NCBI GenBank assembly: GCA_016649795.1
Contig: JAENWZ010000007.1
Location: forward strand, 1 to 20,244
DNA length: 20,244 nt
Direction of reading: 5' to 3'
Source: Proteiniphilum sp.
Lineage (GTDB): Bacteria > Bacteroidota > Bacteroidia > Bacteroidales > Dysgonomonadaceae
The translations under genes were made by a program, and so were the position numbers. Of this stretch, positions 6,809 to 14,623 are shown piece after piece (position 1 is the first letter of the stretch; each line of letters opens with the position of its first letter). Below the pieces are notes generated by a model. That model searched no databases. It worked only from the letters and a program-made list of their open reading frames with translations, and was not told the DNA's origin.

Positions 6809-8125
6809 TTATAGTATGTGCATCCCGTCAAGCACCAGCTTGACAATGAACAGCACGAAGATCACCCACATGGTGGTCGATATCTTTTTGAACTGGCCGC
6901 TCAGAGCTTTCAGGAACACGAAAGAGAGCATTCCGAATACGATACCCTGCGCAATGCTGAATGCAAACGGCATCATCACGATGGTGAGGAAGGCGGGTAA
7001 TGCCTCAGTCATATCTTCGAAGTTAATTTTCACAACCGAAGTAATCATGAACAGACCAACCAGAATCAGTGCGGGAGCTGTAGCCGCTGCGGGCACCATC
7101 AGGAAGAGTGGCGCCAGGAACAGAGCCAGACCAAACATGGCCGCGGTAGAGAGCGCCGTCAGACCGGTACGTCCCCCCACAGCCACACCCGATGCACTCT
7201 CAACGTAGGAGGTGACGGTGCTGGTTCCTAACACGGCACCGAAGGTTGTGCCAAGCGCGTCTGCAAAGAGTGCCTTTTTAATCTGAGGGAAGCTGCCGTT
7301 TTTATCAGTGATTCCAATTTTTGAAGCCACACCCAGCAGCGTACCGATGGTATCGAACAGGTTCACGAAGAGGAAGGTGAACACCACGATCAGCATGTCG
7401 AGTGTAAACAGGTTGTTCCATTCAAACTGCATAAAAATGGGTGAGATATCGGGCGGGGGAGCGACGAGGCTACCCTGCGGAAGCTGTACGAGCCCTAAGA
7501 TGATGGCGAAGATTGTAGCAGCAACAATCCCGATAAGGAATGCTCCGTGCACCTTCTTGAAGTACAGTACGGCGGTAAGAATCAACCCAAGGAAAGCAAC
7601 CCACACGTGCGGATTGGCGATTTCCCCCAGTGTCAGCATTGTATTCTCATCTTTCACGATGATGCCTGCATTCTGCAGACCGAGAAAGGTGATAAAGAGC
7701 CCTATCCCTACCGGAATAGCATTCTTTATTGTGTTGGGAATACTTTTCACAATCAGCTCACGTACATTAAAGAATGTAAGGAGCACGAAGATGATACCTT
7801 CAATGAAAACAGCCGTCAATGCCATCTGCCAGGAGTAACCCAGTCCGAGCACAACTGAAAAGGCGAAGAAGGAGTTCAGACCCATACCGGGGGCCTGCGC
7901 CACGGGAAGGTTGGGGATAAACGCCATAAAAAGAGTACCCAGCACGCTGGCAAGCGCCGTAGCGGTGAAAAGTGCCGCCTTATCCATGCCCGATGCACTC
8001 AGGATATTGGGGTTGACCACCAGGATATAAGACATGGTGAGGAAAGTAATGATCCCCGCCACAATCTCGATACGTACAGTCGTTTTTTGTTCTTTCAGTT
8101 TAAATATTTTTTCCAGCATAATCAT
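6809..8125 (-). CDS. NCS2-family purine permease (AzgA/PbuG-like)
   Basis: This 438-residue polytopic protein has the hallmarks of the AzgA branch of NCS2. They are GIITFLTMSYILVVNPNIL near the N-terminus, APGMGLNSFFAF (about 78-89), VNLFDTIGTLLGV mid-protein, and GTSTVTSYVESASGVAVGGR, the conserved TM8-10 substrate region. About 12-14 hydrophobic segments are visible. By family knowledge it imports hypoxanthine, guanine or adenine by H+ symport across the inner membrane; the exact base is not determined. The start may be the ATG at 8125 or two codons later. It begins 12 bp after the DUF5020 gene, so the two are almost certainly cotranscribed. A strong hairpin follows the stop. No purine riboswitch is visible in front of the operon. 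Confidence 0.93.
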   Translation of the reverse strand: MIMLEKIFKLKEQKTTVRIEIVAGIITFLTMSYILVVNPNILSASGMDKAALFTATALASVLGTLFMAFIPNLPVAQAPGMGLNSFFAFSVVLGLGYSWQMALTAVFIEGIIFVLLTFFNVRELIVKSIPNTIKNAIPVGIGLFITFLGLQNAGIIVKDENTMLTLGEIANPHVWVAFLGLILTAVLYFKKVHGAFLIGIVAATIFAIILGLVQLPQGSLVAPPPDISPIFMQFEWNNLFTLDMLIVVFTFLFVNLFDTIGTLLGVASKIGITDKNGSFPQIKKALFADALGTTFGAVLGTSTVTSYVESASGVAVGGRTGLTALSTAAMFGLALFLAPLFLMVPAAATAPALILVGLFMITSVVKINFEDMTEALPAFLTIVMMPFAFSIAQGIVFGMLSFVFLKALSGQFKKISTTMWVIFVLFIVKLVLDGMHIL

Positions 8126-8137
8126 CTGATATTGGCA

Positions 8138-8839
8138 TTAAAAAGTCCATTTACTGGCCAGCGTAGGAATAGCATAGAATTTCTCCGGTCCAATTACAAA
8201 GTTGTAACTAACCTCCACCTCGGTTCCCAATGAGAAGTTGGGTGTGAAATTATACCAGAACTGCGGCTCACTAAGCATCACCAGTCTCTTGCCGGACTCC
8301 AGACCTGTACGGTCTTTATTCTCGCTCCATAGATCGAAGAAGCCTGCCAGCGACACCTTACCGTCGGCTAAGGTGGCATTCCAGGTCACCGTCCACTGCG
8401 CATCGTTGCTCACCTCCTGAAAGGCATTCAGCTTATAAGCCACATAGGTACTCATGTAGAAATTGCCCAACTGAAAAGGATAACCAAACCCGGCCAGATA
8501 AGAGGAGGGGATGGAGAAACCGTTACCCAGACCACCATTATACTCGATGTGAGGTTGCAGAGGAAAAGCACCTATTTTAAATTCACGAGCAACTTCAGCA
8601 TATACCAGTCCGATATTTTTCTTATCATTATTGAAATCGAAATCCGCGAACATGAACGTACTTCCCCATTTATCTGGTTTGAACATCTCAAAAGTTGCCG
8701 TCAGGTAATTTTGGGGAGAAGTAGGAACATTATCACCATATAAAGAGTGACGGGGATCGAAATGCAGCTGTAGGTTCTGCGCCTGTGTTGCTGCTGTTGC
8801 ACAGACGATTGCAAGTGAAAGAAGAATTTTACGTAGCAT
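8138..8839 (-). CDS. DUF5020-family outer-membrane barrel candidate (Tsx-like)
   Basis: This 233-residue protein has a clear signal peptide (MLRKILLSLAIVCATAATQA, cut near residue 20-21) and no lipobox. The mature part is built of alternating amphipathic strands rich in aromatics (TFMFADFDFNNDKKNIGLVYAEVAREF, then NFYMSTYVAYKLN and QFWYNFTPNFSLGTEVEVSYNF). It ends in a terminal Phe (SKWTF), as expected for an outer-membrane beta-barrel. The pattern fits DUF5020, which resembles Tsx nucleoside channels. That match is from memory of the family, not a search. Position directly upstream of a purine permease on the same strand (12-bp gap) suggests a channel that brings nucleosides or bases into the periplasm. 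Substrate specificity is inference. Confidence 0.8.
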   Translation of the reverse strand: MLRKILLSLAIVCATAATQAQNLQLHFDPRHSLYGDNVPTSPQNYLTATFEMFKPDKWGSTFMFADFDFNNDKKNIGLVYAEVAREFKIGAFPLQPHIEYNGGLGNGFSIPSSYLAGFGYPFQLGNFYMSTYVAYKLNAFQEVSNDAQWTVTWNATLADGKVSLAGFFDLWSENKDRTGLESGKRLVMLSEPQFWYNFTPNFSLGTEVEVSYNFVIGPEKFYAIPTLASKWTF

Positions 8840-8879
8840 AAAGATTGAGTTTAAAAATTAGTTAATTCAAAGAAACGAC

Positions 8880-8887
8880 AAAAGTAT
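8880..8887 (-). promoter_or_regulatory. Bacteroidota -7 box for the DUF5020-NCS2 operon
   Basis: TACTTTTG on the minus strand is a perfect TAnnTTTG, with a predicted start near 8873, about 35 nt before the DUF5020 ATG. No good -33 TTTG is found at 19-21 nt, so this half-site may need an activator or be fortuitous. It lies in the 164-bp divergent gap shared with cysS. Confidence 0.45.
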
Positions 8888-8944
8888 TAAAAATATGCAA
8901 ATGAGACACTCATTAAACACACTTTTTTCTCTTTATTGATACAA

Positions 8945-8978
8945 ATTGCAGGAAATATCGCTTTAATTTGTAATTTTG
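8945..8978 (+). promoter_or_regulatory. Bacteroidota-type promoter for cysS
   Basis: TAATTTTG at 8971-8978 is a perfect -7 box. ATTG at 8945-8948 is a three-of-four -33 box at a slightly long 22-nt spacing. Transcription would start near 8985, about 19 nt before the cysS ATG. It is divergent from the DUF5020 promoter. Confidence 0.5.
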
Positions 8979-9003
8979 TCTCTTCTATAAATCAACAGAA
9001 CTT

Positions 9004-10482
9004 ATGAAGGAAGAAAGGGCTAAAAGTTTGCTAATCTACAATACGCTAAGCAGAAAGAAAGAGGCTTTTGAGCCACTACATCCGCCGCTGGTGGGGATGT
9101 ATGTATGTGGTCCCACTGTCTACAGCGATATCCATCTGGGTAACTGCCGCACATTCATCTCATTTGACCTGATTTACAGGTATCTGCTTCATCTGGGTTA
9201 TAAAGTACGTTACGTGCGCAACATCACCGATGCGGGGCATCTGGAAGGTGACCATGATGAAGGAGAGGATAAGTTTGCAAAAAAAGCAAAGCTGGAGCAG
9301 CTCGAGCCGATGGAGATCGTACAAAAATATACCCTCGGGTTTCATGAGGTGATGTCACAGTTCAACACGCTCCCCCCAAGCATTGAGCCTACCGCCACCG
9401 GTCATATCCTGGAGCAGATTGAGATGATAAAAAAAATCCTGGAGGTGGGGCTGGCCTACGAAGTGAACGGCTCGGTCTATTTTGATGTGGAGAAATACAG
9501 CCGGGAGCGTGACTACGGAGAGTTGACCAACAGGAAGCTGGAAGATCTGCTGGATGGTACGCGTGCGCTGGATGGACAGGATGAGAAACATGGCCGCCTC
9601 GATTTTGCATTGTGGATAAAGGCCAAACCGGAGACACTGATGCAGTGGCCGTCACCCTGGGGGTGGGGCTTCCCGGGCTGGCATGTTGAGTGCTCTGCCA
9701 TGAGCGCCAAGTACCTGGGGAGCACCTTCGATATTCACGGCGGGGGGATGGACCTGCAGGCAACACACCACACCAATGAGATAGCGCAATCGCAGGCATG
9801 CAACCATACTGCACCCGTTAAATACTGGGTGCACACCAATATGCTCACCGTCAATGGTGCACGCATGTCGAAGAGTGCCGGCAACGGCTTCCTGCCGCGT
9901 GAGCTTTTCACCGGTGACCACCCACTGCTGGAAAGAGGCTATACGCCTATGACGGTCCGTTTCTTTATGGCACAATCGCACTATCGGAGCACGCTCGATT
10001 TCTCGAACGATGCCTTGCAGGCGGCAGAGAAAGGATACAACAAGCTGACAGAGAGCCTCTCCACGATAGAAAAGATAGAACCCTCACTCTCCTCATCGGT
10101 AAATATCAACGAGCTCGAGGATAGGTGCTACGACGCCATGAACAACGATTTCAACAGTCCCGTGCTGATCGCTCATCTTTTCGATGCAGTACGTATCATC
10201 AATGCCGCGAAAGATAAAACAGAGACGCTCACAGCCGACGATCTGCAGAGACTGAAGAGGATGATGCATACTTTCGTCTTCGAGATCCTGGGCCTGCTCG
10301 ACGAAACAAAACAAAGCAGCGGCAGCGAGGTGATTGAAGGGCTGATGGCATTGATCCTGGATATCCGCAAAGAGGCAAGAGACAACAAAGAGTGGGCTAC
10401 CTCCGACAAGATACGCGACAGACTGAAGGCCGCTGGTGTGGTGATCAAAGACACCAAAGAGGGGGTTGAGTGGCGAATCTGA
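9004..10482 (+). CDS. cysS: Cysteinyl-tRNA synthetase
   Basis: This 492-residue class I aminoacyl-tRNA synthetase is full length. YVCGPTVYSDIHLGN (33-47) contains the zinc ligand C35 and the HIGH-type motif, here HLGN. The other zinc-site residues are visible in GWHVECSAMS and HHTNEIAQ, and FDIHGGGMDL lies between them. The KMSKS loop appears as ARMSKSAGN. A DALR-type anticodon-stem domain and a short C-terminal domain (KIRDRLKAAGVVIKDTKEGVEW) complete it. It charges tRNA-Cys with cysteine in the cytoplasm. The ATG at 9004 follows a good promoter in an AT-rich region. Twelve base pairs separate it from yaaA, implying cotranscription of an essential gene with the two downstream genes. Confidence 0.98.
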   Translation: MKEERAKSLLIYNTLSRKKEAFEPLHPPLVGMYVCGPTVYSDIHLGNCRTFISFDLIYRYLLHLGYKVRYVRNITDAGHLEGDHDEGEDKFAKKAKLEQLEPMEIVQKYTLGFHEVMSQFNTLPPSIEPTATGHILEQIEMIKKILEVGLAYEVNGSVYFDVEKYSRERDYGELTNRKLEDLLDGTRALDGQDEKHGRLDFALWIKAKPETLMQWPSPWGWGFPGWHVECSAMSAKYLGSTFDIHGGGMDLQATHHTNEIAQSQACNHTAPVKYWVHTNMLTVNGARMSKSAGNGFLPRELFTGDHPLLERGYTPMTVRFFMAQSHYRSTLDFSNDALQAAEKGYNKLTESLSTIEKIEPSLSSSVNINELEDRCYDAMNNDFNSPVLIAHLFDAVRIINAAKDKTETLTADDLQRLKRMMHTFVFEILGLLDETKQSSGSEVIEGLMALILDIRKEARDNKEWATSDKIRDRLKAAGVVIKDTKEGVEWRI

Positions 10483-10494
10483 AGGAATGAAACA

Positions 10495-11259
10495 ATGCAA
10501 ATCGTACAATCACCTGCCAAACTAATGAATTTTAACGGCTTGAAGAACGAGAGAGAGCCAACAACACCGCTATTCCCGGGAAAAACAAAAGAGCTTGTAA
10601 CGCTCTGTCAGCAGCTGTCGGTGAAGGAGATTGCCGGCATCATGAAGATCAACGCCAGAATGGCGCGTGATGTATACGAACAGTATCAGATGTACGGCTT
10701 CAGAAACACCCCGAAACGCGCAGCGGCACTGGCATACAACGGGATCGCATACAACGGGCTGAATGCGCATGATTTTTCACAGGAGGAGTACGATTTCGCT
10801 CAGCAACAGCTGAATATTCTCTCTGCACTCTACGGTCTCCTTCGTCCGTTTGATGCGATCAAGCCCTACCGGCTTGATTTGCAAATGAATATTACTCCGC
10901 AGGGTTACGGTTCATTGTACCAGTTCTGGCAGGAGTCAGTGAATGTCACTCTCTCAAAGAGACTAAGAAAAGAGAAAGAGAAGATAATCATCAACGTGGC
11001 CTCGAACGAGTATGCGAAAGTGGTTCAGAAAAGCAGGCTTCCGGTGGGCACAAAAATAATTGATATACGTTTTTTGCAGCAGGAGAACAGTGACTTCAAA
11101 CAGATTGTTGTCCACACCAAAAAAGCACGGGGTCTGATCTCCCGCTTCATCATCAAAAACAGACTTACCGATGCGGAAGATGTGATGGGGTTCAATGACG
11201 AAGGGTACTTTTTTTATCCCGCCCTTTCGAAGGAGAATGAGTGGGTCTTTGTACGATAA
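10495..11259 (+). CDS. yaaA: YaaA family (DUF328/UPF0246) peroxide-stress protein
   Basis: This 254-residue protein is near the family length. It shows the conserved blocks QIVQSPAKLMNF (N-terminus), ALAYNGIAYNGLNA, LNILSALYGLLRPFDAIKPY, NVASNEYAKVV and KKARGLISRFIIKNRLTD. In E. coli YaaA is OxyR-controlled, limits free iron and binds DNA with a fold related to the helix-hairpin-helix class; a similar stress role here is inference. It sits 12 bp after cysS and 20 bp before a sodium-coupled transporter, all on the same strand. Control is therefore probably tied to cysS rather than to a dedicated oxidative-stress promoter, since no promoter box lies in the gap. Confidence 0.92.
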   Translation: MQIVQSPAKLMNFNGLKNEREPTTPLFPGKTKELVTLCQQLSVKEIAGIMKINARMARDVYEQYQMYGFRNTPKRAAALAYNGIAYNGLNAHDFSQEEYDFAQQQLNILSALYGLLRPFDAIKPYRLDLQMNITPQGYGSLYQFWQESVNVTLSKRLRKEKEKIIINVASNEYAKVVQKSRLPVGTKIIDIRFLQQENSDFKQIVVHTKKARGLISRFIIKNRLTDAEDVMGFNDEGYFFYPALSKENEWVFVR

Positions 11260-11279
11260 CTAGAATAAACAGTGGTATT

Positions 11280-12614
11280 ATGAGTGAGAAACGTGTCACA
11301 TTCGCCTCTAAAATAGGCATTGTAGCAGCTGCGGCAGGGTCGGCTGTCGGACTGGGTAACATCTGGCGTTTTCCAAGCCAGACAGCCGATGGCGGAGGAG
11401 CCATATTCATACTTGTGTATATCGGATGCATTCTCTTCTTCGGGATACCACTTATGGTAAGTGAGTTTGTCGTTGGGAGAGCCTCAAGGGCAAACACAGC
11501 CGGTGCATTTCATAAACTGGCACCCGGCACACAGTGGAAATGGGTGGGCAGGCTGGGTGTTCTCACCGGTTTTGTGATCATGGGGTTTTACATGGTTGTT
11601 TGTGGCTGGACACTGGACTATTTCTTTCAATCACTTTCTGGCAACCTGCATGGGGTAACCGATTTCTCAGGTAACTTCAACACACTCTTAGGTAACCCGT
11701 TGAGACAAATCGGGTGGATGATCCTTTTCACGCTGCTGACAGCATTTTTCATACTCTCAGGTGTTAAAAAAGGGATTGAGCAATCCGCAAAAATATTGAT
11801 GCCAGTCCTCTTCCTGCTGCTGATGATCCTTGCTATCCGCTCTGTTTTGCTTGAAGGCTCCGCCCAGGGTTTGAACTTCCTGTTCAAACCGAGTATGGAG
11901 CATGTGAAACCGACACTTTTTCTCGATGCGATGGGACAGGCATTCTTCTCCCTTTCTATCGGCATGGGATGCATGATCACCTACGGTTCCTACTTCAACA
12001 ACGACATCAACTTCACTAAAACGGCCATTCAGGTATCCCTGCTGGATTCGCTGGTGGCTATCCTTGCAGGGATCATCATTTTCCCCTCGGCATTCGCATT
12101 GACCGCCAATCCCGGCACCATTGCCAATGAGCTGGTGGCCGGCGGTCCCGGCCTGTTATTCATCACGCTGCCCGAATTGTTCAATCAGATGCCTCTGTCG
12201 ATGGTTTGGGCAACACTTTTCTTCTGCCTGCTGTCGGTGGCAGCCCTCACCTCCACCATTTCACTGATGGAAGTAGTGACGGTCTATCTTCATGAGGAAT
12301 ACCCTCTTTCACGGAGAAAAAGCACCCTCCTGGTCTCCATTGGGGTTATTATCCTGGGGGTGATCTCATCCCTCTCTGCTCCCTTCTTCAACATTCTCGA
12401 TGTGGCCTCCGCCAAGTTTATGCTTCCTTTGGGAGGTTTTTTCATCTCTCTCTTCGTTGGCTGGTATCTCGACAAGCAGCTTGTATATGCGCAGTTAACG
12501 AATGAAGGTACACTAAAACAGAGCGTCTGGTTCCTGAAAATCTATATTATCCTGTTGCGTTATGTTGCTCCCATTGCTATACTGGCAATTTTCATCTACG
12601 GATTGACCGGATGA
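11280..12614 (+). CDS. Neurotransmitter:sodium symporter (NSS/SNF) family transporter
   Basis: This is a 444-residue polytopic membrane protein. The unwound TM1 signature GSAVGLGNIWRFPSQTADGG (about 21-40) supplies the sodium and substrate contacts of LeuT-type carriers. GVKKGIEQSAKILMPVLFLL and FSLSIGMGCMITYGSYF (the TM6 unwound region) are also conserved. Eleven or so membrane spans are visible, as in prokaryotic members, against twelve in animal ones. It is expected to import an amino acid with Na+; the substrate is not predictable. The frame is open upstream to 11241 inside yaaA, but the ATG at 11280 directly precedes the SEKRVTFASKIG start typical of the family. It is probably the last gene of the cysS-yaaA unit. 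Confidence 0.93.
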   Translation: MSEKRVTFASKIGIVAAAAGSAVGLGNIWRFPSQTADGGGAIFILVYIGCILFFGIPLMVSEFVVGRASRANTAGAFHKLAPGTQWKWVGRLGVLTGFVIMGFYMVVCGWTLDYFFQSLSGNLHGVTDFSGNFNTLLGNPLRQIGWMILFTLLTAFFILSGVKKGIEQSAKILMPVLFLLLMILAIRSVLLEGSAQGLNFLFKPSMEHVKPTLFLDAMGQAFFSLSIGMGCMITYGSYFNNDINFTKTAIQVSLLDSLVAILAGIIIFPSAFALTANPGTIANELVAGGPGLLFITLPELFNQMPLSMVWATLFFCLLSVAALTSTISLMEVVTVYLHEEYPLSRRKSTLLVSIGVIILGVISSLSAPFFNILDVASAKFMLPLGGFFISLFVGWYLDKQLVYAQLTNEGTLKQSVWFLKIYIILLRYVAPIAILAIFIYGLTG

Positions 12615-12756
12615 CTCTTCAGGCATGCCGCAATATTACGCCGGAGCAGATAAGCCAAAAAGCCTGGTAATCATGGCTGACAAAGAGAAAAAAACATAAA
12701 TGAAGTAAAACAACCTAAAAGCCGGAATAAACTGCCTCTTCTTCGGTTTAAAATAT

Positions 12757-12764
12757 TATTTTTG
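12757..12764 (+). promoter_or_regulatory. Candidate -7 box in the aroA leader
   Basis: TATTTTTG is a perfect TAnnTTTG but lacks a recognisable -33 TTTG. If used, transcription would start near 12771 and give a leader of about 175 nt before aroA, long for this window. Support is by consensus only. Confidence 0.4.
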
Positions 12765-12767
12765 TAT

Positions 12768-12919
12768 AACTATTTCGTTAATTGGTACAGAGACAAAACT
12801 GGTTTTGGCTATGTCGAACAGAGAACTATTTCGAAAAGAGAGAGCAGAGCAGATTTATTTGCTTTGCCGAACGCAGGAATAGTCTAAGTATCTGAAATAG
12901 TCTGAAAGAAATAGTCTAA
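12768..12919. repeat. Complementary short repeats in the aroA leader
   Basis: AACTATTTCG occurs twice (12768-12777 and 12824-12833). Its complement GAAATAGT occurs twice downstream (12894-12901 and 12908-12915), with a near copy GGAATAGT (12876-12883). The downstream copies are also part of a direct repeat AATAGTCTRA at 12878, 12896 and 12910. The arms could form mutually exclusive stems in the RNA, or be a cluster of protein binding sites. The 331-bp gap 12615-12945 otherwise holds one candidate promoter box and one small ORF, and I see no clear terminator for the preceding transporter gene. Confidence 0.55.
12811..12882 (+). other. Possible 23-codon small ORF / leader peptide upstream of aroA
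   Basis: ATG at 12811 opens MSNRELFRKERAEQIYLLCR, then TQE and a TAG at 12880-12882. It lies about 40 nt after the candidate transcription start and 63 nt before the aroA ATG. The peptide is charged and helical in character, with one Phe and one Tyr only, so it is not an obvious aromatic attenuation peptide. No homology is recognised. It may be a real small protein, an upstream ORF, or chance. Confidence 0.25.
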
Positions 12920-12945
12920 CTTTAGTGAAAAATAGCCGCACAATA

Positions 12946-14175
12946 ATGCAATTCCAATATAACATATCACCGCCGCAATCAACCCGCACCAGCGTGCAAC
13001 TGCCTGCATCAAAAAGTATAAGCAACAGGGCGATTATTCTTAATGCGCTGAGTCTCAACCTCCACCCCATAAGTAATCTTTCTGACTGCGAGGATACAAG
13101 TGTGATCATCGATTCATTCAACTCAAATTCAAATGTTTTCGACGTGAAAGGTGCCGGTACGGCCATGCGGTTTCTAACCGCGTTTCTTGCAGGAATGGAG
13201 GGAGAATGGATTATCAGGGGATCGAAACGGATGCATGAACGTCCCATTCATCCGCTGGTGGAAACACTCAATACGCTGGGTGCCGACATTGATTATCTGG
13301 AAAAAGAGGGCTTCCCCCCTCTCAAAATAGCAGGACGACCACTCAAGGGAGGAGAGGTCTACCTGGCAGGAGATATCAGCTCGCAATTCATCTCTGCACT
13401 GTTGATGATCGCTCCGCTCATGGAGAACGGATTAACCATTCATATTGAAAAAAACATCATCTCCAGACCCTATATCGATCTGACAATAGGTATGATGAAG
13501 GAATATGGCGTACATGCCAAGTGGGAGAATAACGATGTCACGGTAAAGCCACAGAAATACAGGGCTATTGAGCTGACAGTAGAAGCAGACTGGTCGGCAG
13601 CTTCCTACTGGTATGAGATCGTCTCTCTACTCCCCGGATCAGAAGTAAAGCTGAAGGGACTGATGAAAAAAAGCCTTCAGGGCGATGCGAACGTAGCCAA
13701 CCTGTTCACCGACCTTGGCGTAACCACGGAATATGTTTCTGATGGTATCATCATCCGCAATGCAAAGAAAAAAACGAAAAAATTCTTTCACGATTTCGTG
13801 AACGAACCCGACCTTGCACAAACATTTGCAGCCACATGTTGTTTTAAAGGTATTCCTTTTCTTTTCTCGGGTCTCCAAAGCCTGAAGATCAAGGAGACCG
13901 ACCGTATAGCGGCATTGATTAACGAATTGAAAAAGCTGGGCTTCCTGCTTAGAGAGGACGGTAAAGGGATACTTGAATGGGATGGGGAACGCTGTTTTCC
14001 TGACAAGGAACCCGCCATTGACACCTACGATGACCATCGTATGGCGATGTCGTTGGCACCGGGTGCCATTGTTTACAAATCACTTATTATTAACGATCCT
14101 GCCGTAGTCTCTAAATCGTATCCCAACTTCTGGAGCGATCTGAAGCAGGCAGGATTCAGTATTGAAGAAAAGTAA
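12946..14175 (+). CDS. aroA: 3-phosphoshikimate 1-carboxyvinyltransferase (EPSP synthase)
   Basis: This 409-residue protein joins shikimate-3-phosphate and PEP to make EPSP, the sixth step of the shikimate pathway, in the cytoplasm. Motifs are LPASKSISNRAI (19-30, with K23, S24 and R28 contacting substrate), GAGTAMRFLTAFLAG (69-83), RMHERPIHPLV (95-105), ISSQFISALLM (144-154), EPDLAQTFA with the catalytic Asp, KETDRIAAL and TYDDHRMAMSLAP. The residue after GTAMR is Phe, where E. coli-type enzymes have Pro101; I believe this is usual in Bacteroidota AroA. A GTG at 12925 extends the frame by seven codons, but the ATG at 12946 fits the family start better. The next gene begins 6 bp after the stop, suggesting an operon. 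Confidence 0.96.
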   Translation: MQFQYNISPPQSTRTSVQLPASKSISNRAIILNALSLNLHPISNLSDCEDTSVIIDSFNSNSNVFDVKGAGTAMRFLTAFLAGMEGEWIIRGSKRMHERPIHPLVETLNTLGADIDYLEKEGFPPLKIAGRPLKGGEVYLAGDISSQFISALLMIAPLMENGLTIHIEKNIISRPYIDLTIGMMKEYGVHAKWENNDVTVKPQKYRAIELTVEADWSAASYWYEIVSLLPGSEVKLKGLMKKSLQGDANVANLFTDLGVTTEYVSDGIIIRNAKKKTKKFFHDFVNEPDLAQTFAATCCFKGIPFLFSGLQSLKIKETDRIAALINELKKLGFLLREDGKGILEWDGERCFPDKEPAIDTYDDHRMAMSLAPGAIVYKSLIINDPAVVSKSYPNFWSDLKQAGFSIEEK

Positions 14176-14181
14176 CAGATC

Positions 14182-14610
14182 ATGCAAAGTTTATATCTTT
14201 TTATCGGCATCATTGCTTTTTTTATTTTGGCTCTCGCCCTCTCCAATTATTACCAGCGAAAAAGAGGCAACACCAAAGTACGTGAGACAGCTCCTCCTGC
14301 CATCGACGTGAGTGGCGGCTGTTGCGGCGCTCACGAGGTGTGTGAGAAAGACAGTCTGATAGCTGCTTTTGCCGAGGAGCCGGAGTATTTCGACGACGAG
14401 GAGCTGGATAAATACGCCTGCCGCGATTCAGACAGCTTCGCGACGGAGGAGGTGAATGAGTTCAGGGAGGTATTTTACTCCGTTCTCGACCAGGAGAAAC
14501 CGCGCTGGGTAAGAAGCCTTCAGATGAGAGGGATCTCCCTTCCCGATGAGTTGAAAGATGAAGTACTGATGAGCGTCAATGAGCTGAGAGAGCATAAAAT
14601 GCACGCCTAA
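14182..14610 (+). CDS. Conserved membrane-anchored protein with a CCGAHEVC motif, function unknown
   Basis: This 142-residue protein has one N-terminal transmembrane helix (about 4-20) followed by a basic stretch (YYQRKRGN). That charge pattern places the rest in the cytoplasm. Residues 47-54 are CCGAHEVC, three cysteines and a histidine that look like a metal or cluster site. The rest is acidic (AEEPEYFDDEELDKYACRD) and then helical (EVNEFREVFYSVL, SLPDELKDEVLMSVNELREH). I recall similar proteins in Bacteroidales annotated only as hypothetical or, without clear reason, as phospholipase; no lipase motif is visible. It sits 6 bp after aroA and 13 bp before a metal-type ABC permease, all in one direction. 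A role with the metal permease is inference. Confidence 0.75.
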   Translation: MQSLYLFIGIIAFFILALALSNYYQRKRGNTKVRETAPPAIDVSGGCCGAHEVCEKDSLIAAFAEEPEYFDDEELDKYACRDSDSFATEEVNEFREVFYSVLDQEKPRWVRSLQMRGISLPDELKDEVLMSVNELREHKMHA

Positions 14611-14623
14611 AAGCAGGCAACAG

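Noticed and set aside
7308..7838. Plus-strand open frame of about 176 codons inside the NCS2 permease
   Set aside because: It lies wholly antisense to a well-conserved gene, has no domain resemblance, and its Ser/Arg/Ile-rich composition is that of a shadow frame.
8840..9003. Purine riboswitch before the purine permease operon
   Set aside because: The gap is AT-rich and contains none of the conserved three-way-junction loop sequences of purine aptamers that I can recognise.
12615..12700. Intrinsic terminator after the NSS transporter
   Set aside because: Only short AGCCA/TGGCT arms with a large loop are present, followed by an A-rich rather than T-rich tract. The support is too weak to list.
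13166..13200. Phe in place of the E. coli Pro101 in AroA as a sign of an unusual resistant enzyme
   Set aside because: I recall Bacteroidota AroA proteins generally having GTAMRF at this site, so it is most likely a lineage feature rather than a special adaptation.
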